Assembly (NCBI GenBank): GCA_012976225.1 | Contig: JAAVVG010000028.1 | Span: forward strand, 62,001 to 126,000 | Length of the DNA stretch: 64,000 nucleotides | Source of the DNA: Golubevia sp. BC0850 | Lineage: Eukaryota > Basidiomycota > Exobasidiomycetes > Golubeviales > Golubeviaceae | Direction of reading: 5' to 3' | Part shown: positions 12,813 through 23,202 of the stretch, piece after piece | How positions within the stretch are numbered: the first letter of the stretch is position 1 | Layout of the letters: every line of letters begins with the position of its first letter | Made by a program: the position numbers and the translations under genes | The notes under the pieces: generated by a model | What the model was told of the DNA's origin: nothing | The model's database searches: none | What the model saw: only the letters and a program-made list of their open reading frames with translations

Positions 12813-14093
12813 ATGGACGCAGAATCTTTGGCAGCTCACATAGCCTTCACAACTTCAGGTTCACTAGTAGATTGCGTTGATAAGAAAGTCATAGCAGTTT
12901 TAAGAGATGGTAGAAAATACATTGGGGTTCTAAGATCTTATGATCAATTTGGTTAGTCTAACAGCAGTCTTTGCAACCATCTCCATCTCCATCTTACACC
13001 TATGGGTATCCAGGTCCAATCCTTCCCATCGCTATCTCACTCTCCTCTCACTTCCTCCTTCTTCGTACCCAACTTCCTCACCACCTTTTCGAAACTGGTA
13101 ACCTTTTGGATGTTGAATTTAATAGCCAACTTAGTCCTTCAAGATACAGTGGAGAGAGTTTACGCTGGAACTGAATACGCTGAATTACAAAGAGGTGTGT
13201 GTATCGTGAGAGGAGAAAATGTGGTGCTGTTGGGCGAAATCGTGAGTACGAATAGCAAAATCGAGAGATCAGAATTTCGATTTGAAAGAATGAAGAAAGA
13301 ACTGCAGAGGATAGACAAAGTGGAGATGATAATGAAGAACCCCACCCTTGGGTCGATCTTCCTAAGAGCTCTGTTCTAGGGAGGGAACCCATCTGGGTTG
13401 AGAAAATATCCTCTGAACGAAGCTTGGTTAGAAAGAATGACACTCATTGGGATAAGTGGCGATGAAATCTGGCTCCACAGGTTCCTTTTGAGCCTTGATA
13501 GAGGACTTTACAGGTTCTCTCCCCTTTCCTTCCGGAAGAAATTCTAAAATTCTCAAGGGGCTACTTCTGTAGTCGAGTCGTAATTTGGACACCAGAATAA
13601 GGACCAGGGGGAGAGGCAAGAGGCCAAAATTGAATTACTAGCTTCACCAAGTTCAAGACAGAAAACCTCGACCTGACGAGAAGTAGCCTTCAAAAGCCCA
13701 GGTAGCTGTAAAAGGAACTCGAGTTCCTTCTTCTTCTTTTCTCTTTCCGAGTCTTCTTCATTTTCCCGCTTTCAATTAGCTCACACTCAGTTCTCAAGAA
13801 ACCCTTCTAACCTCTCTCTTTCTCTCCCACCCCCTTCCTTCCCACAGGACCTAGAAGCAGAAACCTACCTAGAATCTCCCCAACCTCAGTCAACCCAAAC
13901 TCTCAATTCAAATTCCACAACGACGCCGAATTCTTTCCCCTCAAAAGTCACCAACCCTCAATCGACGCTTAAGATCTTAGCTAGTCAATCTCAGGAAGCA
14001 AAGTCTAAGTTCGATAGGGAGAGAAGGAAGGAAGTGGTTTTGAGGAGGGAGAAAGGGTTTTGTGAGGAGGGTGTTGAGGGAGATGGATATTAG
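12813..14093 (+). CDS. LSM1: LSm1, cytoplasmic mRNA-decay Lsm1-7 ring subunit
   Basis: Three exons join in frame: 12813-12951, 13126-13241, 13848-14093; 166 residues. Lsm1 heads the Lsm1-7 heptamer that binds oligoadenylated mRNA 3' ends and promotes decapping in P-bodies. The Sm fold is clear: [20 protein letters not shown] (Sm1 motif), then [20 protein letters not shown], then [17 protein letters not shown] (Sm2 motif). The last exon gives a charged tail ending GVEGDGY, a typical Lsm1 end. The second intron, 606 nt, is by far the longest I can define in this window. The gene shares a short divergent promoter region with SPP1. Confidence 0.94.
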
Positions 14094-14439
14094 TAAAAGG
14101 AGGGAGAGGGGCAAACTTTTTTTTTTTACATTTTGTTTCTTTATTTCCCTGCAATCTTTTGATGGAATCGAGTTGACGAGGTTATGAGAGGGAAGCTTGA
14201 TGGGCGAGAATGAGAAATTAGGATCGTGAAGTTGAAATTAGGATGAATCCAATTTGAGAAGGTGTTTATGCTGAAGATAATCTACATGCTTGTTGAGGAG
14301 ATGAATTTATGAGGAAAGGGGGGAGGCGAGGCCATCGTTTCGAAAGACAGACTAGTCGAGTATATAGAAGATTTGAGGAGAAAAGAGGGAAGAAAGCGAA
14401 GCAGATTGTCCATGGAGTGGGTTGTGAATTCTTTTACTC
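14094..14439. other. intergenic, convergent 3' ends
   Basis: This lies between the LSM1 stop and the stop of the GDSL esterase. It has a T9 run near 14118 and is G/A-rich after that. No gene is seen. Confidence 0.6.
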
Positions 14440-15843
14440 CTATTCAGAGGATTCGATCAAGAACTCGTAAAGATCACTTGCAATGAATTGATGTTGTTTC
14501 CAAGTTGGATGGAAGTAATCTTTCCAGAAATAAGTTGAGAGAGCTGAAACAAAAGGGAATAAAGACGAGAGTCAGCTAGATGATCTGTGAAAAGGTGACA
14601 TTCTTTAGTGAACTCACAAGTACAGGGAGAGATCTTTCTATCATCTGGAAAACATAAAAGACTTGTCACGTTTCCATAAGCCTCACAGTAATCAGTGTTG
14701 GAGACAAATCCATCTTGAATGTAAGAATCGAGACGTTTTGAGAAAGCGGTTCTGAAGTCGTAGAAGAGACATTTGAGGTCTGGTTTGGATTGACACCAAG
14801 CTGGAAGTCTAGAAGAACAGAGAGATTGAAATCGATAGATGAAGTAGAGAATCAGACAAAACCGAAGAGAAATCAGGGATAAGATGAAGGGACTCATTTG
14901 ACTCACCTCTCAGCCATCTGTTGATTCCAATCTTCTTCATTGACTTTATACCAATTTCTAGTAGTCTCATCCAGAGAAACTCCCAAAGGTGTCTTATAAC
15001 CTTCTACCATATTCAGGATCAGCATTTGTCGAACTCCAGTTTTATAGACCTTTTCTAATCCTGAAATGTAAGAGTCCACCATGATCGAATGAGTTTCTGA
15101 ATCCAAGAATTGAGGATCTGTTCCATCTAATAAGTAGAGATCGTTTCCACCAATGAAGAAAGTTGCGAGAACCGTCTCGGAAGTTGCACCGGATTGCAGT
15201 AGGTTCAGTAGAGGGAAGTCTAAATTGAAATTTCTAGTTTGAGTTAAGAAATCTGGTACTACGTGAGGATGAAGGGTTGAGTTTATTGTTGCTCCAGAAA
15301 TTGCCTGGGAAAAGAAAAGAACATGCGCAGATGAGCTACTCGGTCTTTCCACGCTCGTCGACACTTCAACGCGAGAGATCCCATCTCGTCTACTGTCCTC
15401 ACATAATCATACAGCTTCGTTCCACCTTGAGCATCTGAATGATTCGAACTCAAGTACATTGGCCAAACCGGTCCCGCAGAGGAGGTGAAGCTAGATAAGA
15501 TAGGAGAAGGAATGTGAGTATGGGAGTGATGACAGGCAATGAACAAAAAAAGGGGAGATTGACTCACCTGCAAACCAGTTGAGTTCCAGCGACCCCCAGG
15601 TATCCAGCTGCAGAATATGAGTCTCCAAAACTAACCAGAGCTGTCGAATTACAAAGCGAAGATCAGAACTGACAAACTTTCGTTCGTGAAGGAAGTGGCG
15701 GCTTTGAGTCAAAGGTCCAACTCACTTTTGATGTTCGACCACTTGAACGTCGGAGCAACTTCTGTTGGAGCAGCTTGAGACCAAACTGGACTACTCACAG
15801 CAAGATTAAGTAGAAGTCTGGAAATTCGAAAAAGTTGAAGCAT
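14440..15843 (-). CDS. secreted GDSL/SGNH esterase
   Basis: Six exons join in frame: 15843-15726, 15640-15568, 15490-15403, 15304-14907, 14808-14618, 14543-14440; 323 residues. The N-terminus (MLQLFRISRLLLNLAV, then SSPVWSQA) is a signal peptide. Block I with the catalytic Ser is LVSFGDSYS, block III is FFIGGNDLYL, and the final exon carries the catalytic Asp/His pair in KDYFHPT. These fit the SGNH hydrolase fold as used by extracellular acetylesterases (for example family CE16) and lipases; the substrate cannot be told from sequence. Several Cys residues in the mature part suit a secreted enzyme. The penultimate intron must be removed to reach the catalytic DxxH: reading through it gives a false end without that motif. 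Confidence 0.85.
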
Positions 15844-16553
15844 CTTTGGTAGGGGGAAAGTGGAGAAGGCGCTCTCAAAAGACCTTGGGTTTTATACTTT
15901 TGATACAAGGCACTGCCGGATTGAGCTCGTCGGAAGGATCTCGAATTTGCATGATAGCATTAGTATACTGAGGTGAAAGATCTGTTGAGGGAGGGGAACA
16001 GGAGGCAAGGATCTTCTCTTTTCAGGTCGGTCCCACCCCTTAGTCGCCACTCCCTCTCCTCCTCCCCTTCTCCTGAGTCTTGGAGATAGAAGTAGCACAG
16101 TAACAGATGGGGAAGGAAATCAATTCCACAATCACCTCTTTAAACTTGTGGATCCAACCGAAGAACCTCCCCCTGTGGAGAGAAACGAAAATACTCTGGG
16201 ATGCGGGATCGAAAGTCAGTCACTGGCTCAGAGGAACCACTTAGAAGATCATCGTTGGTATCAACATTCAAAACGAAACTTGGAGTTCAAATATCCAAGA
16301 GACAATAAGCTAACACAAAACATTAGCGAACTGAGGTCCAGGGAAGAAAACGTCACTCTCTACTTCCCCAGGTCGATGCGACAAAGCTTCAACTTCTTCG
16401 ACTTGCACATGGCCAATAGATCTTTCCTTCCCTTATCTCGAAATTAACTGGCTGTTTGCCTCCAGATGAAGCCCTCTCCTTACCTTTTATCAGCACGGAA
16501 TAAGTCCCAATCTCCTTCACATTATTCATCTCCATCTTGGATAGAGTCGTTGC
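15844..16553. other. intergenic, no gene seen
   Basis: About 700 bases hold the GDSL promoter side and the 3' side of the F-box-like gene. Frames of up to 99 codons on the plus strand (16148-16447) have no recognisable content and overlap nothing conserved. Confidence 0.5.
15890..15897 (-). promoter_or_regulatory. TATA-like box of the GDSL esterase
   Basis: On the minus strand TATAAAA lies about 48 bases upstream of the esterase ATG at 15843. Spacing implies a very short 5' untranslated region. No other TATA match is close. Confidence 0.45.
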
Positions 16554-17727
16554 TTAAAACCCTTCAATGCTCTGCACCCTCTGTTCTCTATCATTTGAAG
16601 GAAGATTTAATCGAACAAGTTGAGGCGGAAAGACTAAATCTCCTTCCACAAAACTAAGAGTTGAGGGTGTAATGGCTCTTAAAGATTTGAAGTTGCTTTT
16701 GATCCAGCCCCAATAAGGGACGTTTGTAGGCTCATAGAATAACATGTACTTGAGTTCAGTGAGGAGATGTGGACTAGGAAGGCCTTTGAAGGCATTCAGA
16801 GTAGGTCCTTGAGCTTGTCCACTTCGAACGGCTAAGTTCTCATAATTAACCTCCAGATACTCCACACTTCCCAGGAGGGTGACGACATGTCGGGTGTAGT
16901 CTTCTAAATTTTGAAGGACCCTGTTCTCATCGTCAATCCAGAGCTTGCAAGTGGTAACCTTTGAGAGTCCAATCCAGGCAGAAGAGTGTAATTCAGCGTA
17001 CCTTTCGTCTTCCCAGCTCATGATGGAAACCAAGCCTTGGAACGTCTTTAACTTTGGAAGAAAAACAAGGAACCAAGCTAGACTCTTAGTGTGAACTCAT
17101 CTTAAATCTCTCCTCTATAGAACTCAGTATCGATGATCATTACTCTTACAGTGTGGAAGAGCCACTCTGCTTCGAAATGATGTTCATGTTTCTCTATTGC
17201 CTCGTTAAACAAGTCGTTATGGTCCTCGATGAGTCGATCCAGAGCCACCGCTTCCAACGCTCTTCTGCTCTCAGAGAATCCCACCAACCTCCCGTTCGCA
17301 TCCACATTCTCGTCTCCGATGCGCCTACAGGCTGCATCTTTGAATCTAAGTGTCCTGACTTGTTCCCCTCTCTTTGGGTCCCGACGAAGAATCGTGAGGA
17401 AGGCAGAGAGATGACGCAGATCCAGAGAAACGTTCTGGAAAAGATGGGGAGAATAGATGGAGAACATCTCTTTGAAAGAGAGAGCTAAGCCGTATAAAGA
17501 GGAGCTCCGAAGTCTTTCGATTTGAAATTTGAGATCACAGAGGAATAAAGAGGTCAGCAAGACTTCATCGCAGGTATGGTCAGTTCTCAGTCTCACCTTT
17601 CGCCTTTCACTTCCTGGAAAGGTTCTGAGAAGATTTGGTGATCATGGATGACTCCAAGCTTGATGAGGTGGTTTGCAATTACTGAATGGACATCCAGGGA
17701 GATTTTCTCGATTCGATCCTTGGTCAT
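16554..17727 (-). CDS. F-box-like protein, intact frame (type D)
   Basis: Three exons join in frame: 17727-17597, 17513-17150, 17051-16554; 330 residues. The N-terminus (IEKISLDVHSVIANHLIKL) resembles a degenerate F-box, and SSLYGLALSFKEMFSIYSPH with LFQNVSLDLRHL resembles the helix-turn that follows fungal F-boxes. The rest alternates short Leu/Ile strands (VEYLEVNYENLAV, LVRLNLP) without a crisp leucine-rich repeat register. Donors are GTGAGA and GTAAGA; both acceptors end AAAG, weaker than the neighbours' CAG. By family it would be a substrate adaptor for an SCF ubiquitin ligase. The C-terminus might continue past an unseen intron. It is the only F-box-like gene here that reads without a break. 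Confidence 0.5.
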
Positions 17728-18182
17728 CTTGAAGGATGGATGGTTGGTTCAACTTTCAAAATTTCAAGGTCACGAAGCTTTTCTCGCGAAGATGGTCGTA
17801 ACATCTCACCTCTCAAACGCAAATCGCTCGGTTGAGATACAGAATGAGTGATTAGGCGGGCCAATCTGATCATGATCAGGGTAGCATCAGAAGAGCTTGG
17901 GATCAATCCCCACTCTTCCAAGTCACCATCCCTCGACTTCCACATTCGAACGTTCGATCTTCAGAAGATACGAATCGTTCATTGAATGCTTAAGATGGCT
18001 TTCTTTTCATTCTCACTGTCGACCTGGATTGTCCACTTTGCACAGCTATTTCTCAGTCGACGTGAAGTTGAAGAAGGGAAAGTAAATTCCTCGTCAGAGA
18101 TAAAATATGCAAATGAAGAAGGTAGGGTACTAAATACAAGTAAACGACGACGTAGATTATCATCATCGAATCATTTCACAAT
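17728..18182. other. intergenic, possible F-box fragment
   Basis: Between the F-box-like gene and the ENV7 stop. A minus-strand frame at 17945-17724 (LEEWGLIPSSSDATLIMIRL) resembles the style of the neighbouring gene and may be an upstream or duplicated scrap, but no start or splice sites tie it in. Confidence 0.35.
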
Positions 18183-19950
18183 CTAACTAACACTTCTTAA
18201 AGCCTCTCTACTCAATTCCAAAACTTTCTCGATACTAGGCCTTTCATCCGGTTTCATCTTCAGACATTCCTTAATGACCTCTCTAGTCTTTTCTCCATAA
18301 TGATCTTCGCTCGGAAAGTTAAATCGTCCATTCATTACTGCCATTGCTAGACTTCCACCTTGATTCGTAGTGTCAGGAGTTTCAAATGGAGAATGGAGAT
18401 AAGCCATCGCATAGAGTGTACATCCTAAGGACCAGATATCCACTGATTCAGTTAGAGTTGAATTGGTCTTGATGTCGAAAAGTTCTGGAGCTCGATATGG
18501 CATTGAAGACCTTTCGGCTGCGAAATCTTGATGAGCTATGGCTTCTTTACGAGAAGAAATCGTCACTCGAGCTGGGATTGTTGAGCCGAAATCCATGAGA
18601 ATCGAAAGGTTTGAGTCGGTTAACATGATGTTGCTGAAAGGGAAGGGTGAGAGAAATCAAGTTACCAGTCACAGGTTAGCAAACATTTGAACATATGTGA
18701 GGCATGAGAAAGCTGGATAGGGAGAGATGCAGACCCCCACGCATCGCCGACCTGAGATCTGTCCAGCTCCTCTTGTCTTTCTACTTCTATCTTCTAACTC
18801 ATATCAAATCATCGTGTTCCGACATTGGTACTCACGCTGGCTTGATATCTCTATGCGCGTAAGGATGAGGATCCCCACCTTTGCCCACCTCCTCTCCTTC
18901 CAACCCTTCCTCTCTCACCATCTCATTCACCTGTCTATTCTTTCCCTTCCCATTATCTCCATCTTCGCCACTAGGCCTTGGAGGATAAGCAGCATCTCCA
19001 TTAGAACCTATCAAAGGAGTTTCATCTTCAATTCCTTCCTCTCCCATTCCACCTTCCATTGTCATCTGATTAGCTTCTTTAGGTTGACCACTACTTCCAG
19101 GAGTTGTTAATCCAACTTCAGGTAATCTATAACCATGCATCTTCTTAATTCCTTCACAAGCGCCAATGAAAGCTTCCAGCATTTCTCTCTCTGGAAACCT
19201 AGTTGAATTGATAACATGTCTGTTGATTTCGTCTTGTAGGTTTCCCTTCTTGTAATACGGTAGGAATAGATAGACCACTTTGTCTTGACCATTTCCTGAA
19301 CCTGAATCTGGATCTGAAGTTGGAAGACTTCCGATGGTAGTTGAACCTGAAGCATCTGTTAAGATGGCTGAATCTAGGACTCGAATGATGTGGGGCGATC
19401 GAAAACGTTGAGTTGCTTGAATCTCTTTGAGAGCATCTTTGAATGCTGAAGATCCATGAGAGCATCGAATCTGTCGAGGTGGGGAGGAAGGTTAGGAGTG
19501 ATTAGGATGGACGATCTTGCCACCCTTTCCTCGTTCTCCTCTCTTGTGTATAATGCTTGCATTGATTATTGATTTCTAAGTACCAAGGTCATGCCATCCG
19601 ATTCCCATCTAAGCCACTTCTATACTAACCTTCTTGAGAGCGAACTGCCTTCCACTCTCTCTATCTCTAGCCAAATAGACGAAAGAGAAACCACCTTCAC
19701 CCAACAGTTTCAACACGTCTATGTTCCTTCCATTGAGCTTTAGAGTACTAGCTTGACCACCTGTGCTTGAAGAAGTAGGCAAACCGATCCCACCAGTGAC
19801 TGAAGAGATTAGATTTTGTAGAGGGGTAAAGCAGGAAGGTTCGGATTGAGATGATAGGCATGGTAGAGTTGAAGACAAAGAATAGAAAGCATCTGTTAAC
19901 CTGTCCATGGCTGAACTGTTTTGACTCGAATATCCTCCTAATCGTGACAT
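18183..19950 (-). CDS. ENV7: ENV7/STK16-type protein kinase
   Basis: Three exons join in frame: 19950-19630, 19470-18836, 18633-18183; 468 residues. All kinase landmarks are present: glycine loop LGEGGFSFVYLARD, lysine in FALKK, catalytic loop HRDIKPANIM (split by the second intron), DFGS at the Mg site, APELF, and DIWSLGCTLYAMAYLHSPFE. The SPHIIRVLDS and VVYLFLPYYKKGNLQDEI segments match the NAK/STK16 branch. In yeast, Env7 is a palmitoylated vacuole-membrane kinase that restrains vacuole fusion. Cys residues in the N-terminal 60 residues (LPCLSSQSEPSCF) could be acylated, an inference. An acidic 80-residue insert sits between helix E and the catalytic loop (about residues 255-340). Confidence 0.88.
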
Positions 19951-20525
19951 CTTTGCGTTGGTTAGTGGAATAGATGCGTGGGTGGGAGAGAAGCGTCCTC
20001 AAGTTGCACAGCTTCTTGACTTTTCACATCAAAACGTTCTTCGACGAAAAGTCATTGCATTCAGGTTGATTTCTGATCATTACAAGCTCTCACTTCTACT
20101 AGAAAGAACTTCCGTTGATACTCTCCATCTTTCTTCTGCCCTGCAACATCCAGCCGCTCTCCCTCGAATCAAGTTCCTCGCTCGAAGATCAAAGATGAGA
20201 GGGTTTAAATTGAACGTCGCACTGGGTTGGGAGATCCACTACAGTGCAAAGATAAGTAAAGTTTTTTCATAAGATAGTAAGAGAAACAAAAGAAATGAAT
20301 GTGGAAAGAGTTGAAAATTGTCCGTGAGATCTAGCCTTCATGATGGATGTCAGAGAACTAATGAGGGATACATGGGTTAAAGGAGCAAGCATAATGAGGT
20401 GGCCGGGAAGGAGAACAGGTGAAGGAGAAGGAGCTGCGTTGAGAATCGAAGAAGCAATGAACGGGCTTCTTCGTAACTTGACCAACGACTTTGACGATCT
20501 TCTTCTGACTATGCGGTTTGACTGC
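19951..20525. other. intergenic, no gene seen
   Basis: ENV7 promoter side and 3' side of the MAG-like gene. On the minus strand an open stretch at 20485-20267 (NAAPSPSPVLLPGHLIMLAP) is hydrophobic and could be an alternative C-terminal exon of the MAG-like gene, but I found no acceptor that joins it in phase. Confidence 0.45.
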
Positions 20526-22639
20526 TTAGTTCTTGATGGTAGCCTGAAATGGAAAGGAGGAAAGAGAGATGGTCAGACTCGAAGTTTTTGATCGAAACAG
20601 GCTGTGGGTAAGACCGAAGACGGGAAACTCACTCTGGCTTGACAGTTGGAAGATTTACCAGCGGTTTGAGCACTGAAAAATCGAAGTAAAGGGTTCAATC
20701 GAATAGGGTGGAAGAGTGTCAGCGGAAGTAAGAGCGCACTGGCTATTGTCGAAAACTCGGGAGGTTTTCGTCTGACTTCTGTTCCCTCTTGATGCAAATA
20801 CTCACGCTGGAGTTGGGTTTTGTCCTTGGTACCAGGTGGAACCGTGGTAGACACCTGGGAATTCTCCTGAAGGTTCCGAAGCAAGAAAGAGCCCATCGTC
20901 AGTTCATCTCGAAGTCAGCTCAATCTCTCCTATCATTCGAGCACTCACCCTCGGTTCCGTCACACTGTTCGAAACCGTGATCGTAGTTGGCTGGCTCGTT
21001 CCACATGCATCCCATGACTGAAGAAGAAGAAGACGACATCGGAGAGAAGAAAGAAGAAGATTAGCTCGAAGTCTCTCTTTCCTCATGCAACAACCAAGTC
21101 CAAGACTCACCATCGTAGATGTGTGGGCTAGAAGAAAGATTGATTAAAGGCGAAAAAAGGAAGGAGAAGCTGCTCAGCTGAGGTTGGCGTAGGAGGCGAT
21201 TGTTTCGTTCTTACTCACCACCACTCCTTGGCGTATTGACCTCCGTTCCTGCAACCTCTGAAACAGAATTCACTGCTGCTCATGAAGTTCTTAGATTGAA
21301 AAGATGGAGGGAGGGAGAGAAGAGAGGGGGAGGGAAATGAGGAAAGATTCGCAGTCAGTTGGAATGGCACTCGCCCCTACTGTCTCGGCTATCCAATGTC
21401 AAAGTTTATTTCGAAGGTGAACTCACTTGCCCTGTTGTCGGAAAGGGTGAAGAAAAGGAAGGAAGGTCAGTCGATATTCACCAGAGCGAATTCCTAAGAG
21501 CGAGAAAAAGGTGCTCCAATCTGTCAACTCACACTCGTAGATACGCTCGTACTTTCCGGTGTAAGCGTTAGTGTAAACTAGACCTCCAACTGGGTTACCA
21601 GATCCATCAGCTCCGTGAGGATCAAGTTCACCTCCTTCATCTCCAGCGGTGATATGAAGGTTCTTGAGGTGACCTCTTCCAGTGACTTGAACGTAAGAAG
21701 GAGTCTTTAGGAAATGAGCTCCAGTGATGGTTCCATCTGGAATCAATCTGGTTCCGTGACCAGCCTTCATACAATAAGCGATAGTACGGGCTTCAGAGTT
21801 ACCTATGTTATCAGTCTTGTGAGGAGCCCATACTGTGAAGAGGGGTGAAGAGAGGCGAGAGGTTAGGAGATCTGACTGGAGTGGAAGGTTTATGGCTCTA
21901 GGTTAAAAGACACTCACGACAGAAATCATCGATAGAGTTGAGGTAGGCTGTGAAGTTGAAGGAGAGCAAAGGATTAGCGAAGAGGTGAGAAATTCTCAGA
22001 CAGAGGTGGGACAAGAGGAACAACTCTCTCCTTGCTCTGCCCAACGATCTGTACTCACTGTTTTGACAGTGACCCTTGGTACTAATCAAATTCAATAACA
22101 AGGTTAAGAAATTATAGAGAAGGTCAACTTCGTTACCTAACAACAACATCATCAGCACCCCCTCTCCTTTTCAATCAGACTCTTCTCAACTCACGTGCTG
22201 GCACCTGTTAGATTCAGTATGAACAGGAAATGGTAAGTAAGTGAATTTCCGAGCCACTTGCATAGGTGTTTGCGATGCCGCATCCATCCCGTCTAATTCC
22301 AACTCCTCCTGTCCACACCTCCTGTACTCCCCATTCCCCAGCCCTTGCTCTAATGCTACTAACCGTAACGCTTGACACAGTCATTGTATCCAAATTGACC
22401 GTGGGCTGAGTCAGTCTTGGCTGGAAGCTTACTGTTGAAGAGATTGAGGTAAAGCGGGAGGTAGTTTGTGAGTGTTGGGTAGGACCACCCCTTTGCATCG
22501 CTCCCTTGCTTCCCGTCTCTCTTTTGATTTCCGAACCTTTCCACTAATCGATTCTGTATACGTACGATGGGTTGTCATACTCAGCATTGACGAGTAGAGC
22601 AGTTGCTACGATTGAAATTAGGGATAGGAATTTGACCAT
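20526..22639 (-). CDS. MAG-like secreted glycoprotein, 13 exons
   Basis: Thirteen exons join in frame: 22639-22566, 22431-22364, 22204-22195 (10 nt), 22081-22059 (23), 21947-21918 (30), 21832-21533, 21431-21427 (5), 21289-21219, 21127-21111 (17), 21017-20949, 20866-20806, 20672-20633, 20543-20526; 261 residues. A signal peptide (MVKFLSLISIVATALLVNA) precedes Cys-rich segments matching the basidiomycete 'macrophage-activating glycoprotein' family: YLNSIDDFCLWAP, GTRLIPDGTITGAHF, YVQVTG, GGELDPHGADGSGNP, EWQNFMSSSEFCFRGC, CPHIYDVMGCMWNEPANYD and GEFPGVYHGSTWYQG. Each microexon is forced: skipping it breaks the frame inside these conserved runs. Function is unknown; members are abundant secreted or wall mannoproteins. 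The last exon gives a short end (CQARATIKN) without the Ser/Thr-rich GPI tail usual in the family, so the 3' end may differ. Confidence 0.85.
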
Positions 22640-23202
22640 CTGTGCGGGAAAGGTTCGTGATTCAAGAGTTTGAGTTGAAACGATGCGAGAATAGAGAGTG
22701 ACAAAGAAAGTAGAAGAAAGAGATGAAAAAGGGAAAGAAAGGGTAGAAGAGGTTAGAATTTGGTTGAGAACAGGAGCAGGGGGTATCCTGCAACTTCTGG
22801 AAGGAGGACAAGAGAGAGAAACTCACTTTGATTGATTGGAATTGATTGAAAAAAAGAGAGTGAGTGAGTTTGTTTGAAGTGTTCTTGTTCTTGAGACCTT
22901 ACGAGAAGAGAGTAGATAGCAGAAAAGGACGGGGAAGTTGGGAATGGAATAGGTTGGAGAGAAGGAGCAGGAGGGTTGCTTCTATTTAAAGGTGGGCTAC
23001 CACACCGCCGGTTGGGAAACATGACCCATCAATTTCCTCTTTGGGATTGATTTTTCTTTCTCTTTTTTTCCTATGCAAAAATTCAAGTCAGAAATAAAGT
23101 TGAATTCCACTTCCCAAGAGAATCTAAACGAAGCAAAGGTATTGTATGAATTTTACAAGGTGAGGTTCAACCTCTCTCCGCCTCTCCGTCTCCCTCCGTC
23201 AA
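22640..23202. other. intergenic: MAG promoter and NSE3 3' side
   Basis: A TATA-like element (TTTAAATA on the minus strand, near 22985) lies about 350 bases above the MAG ATG, preceded by a GC-rich patch (CACACCGCCGG). The nearer 150 bases are purine-rich. No gene is seen. Confidence 0.5.

Noticed and set aside
20267-20485. Hydrophobic frame as a GPI-anchor exon of the MAG-like gene
   Set aside because: No acceptor joins it in phase with the 20633 donor; the TAA at 20526 ends the best model.
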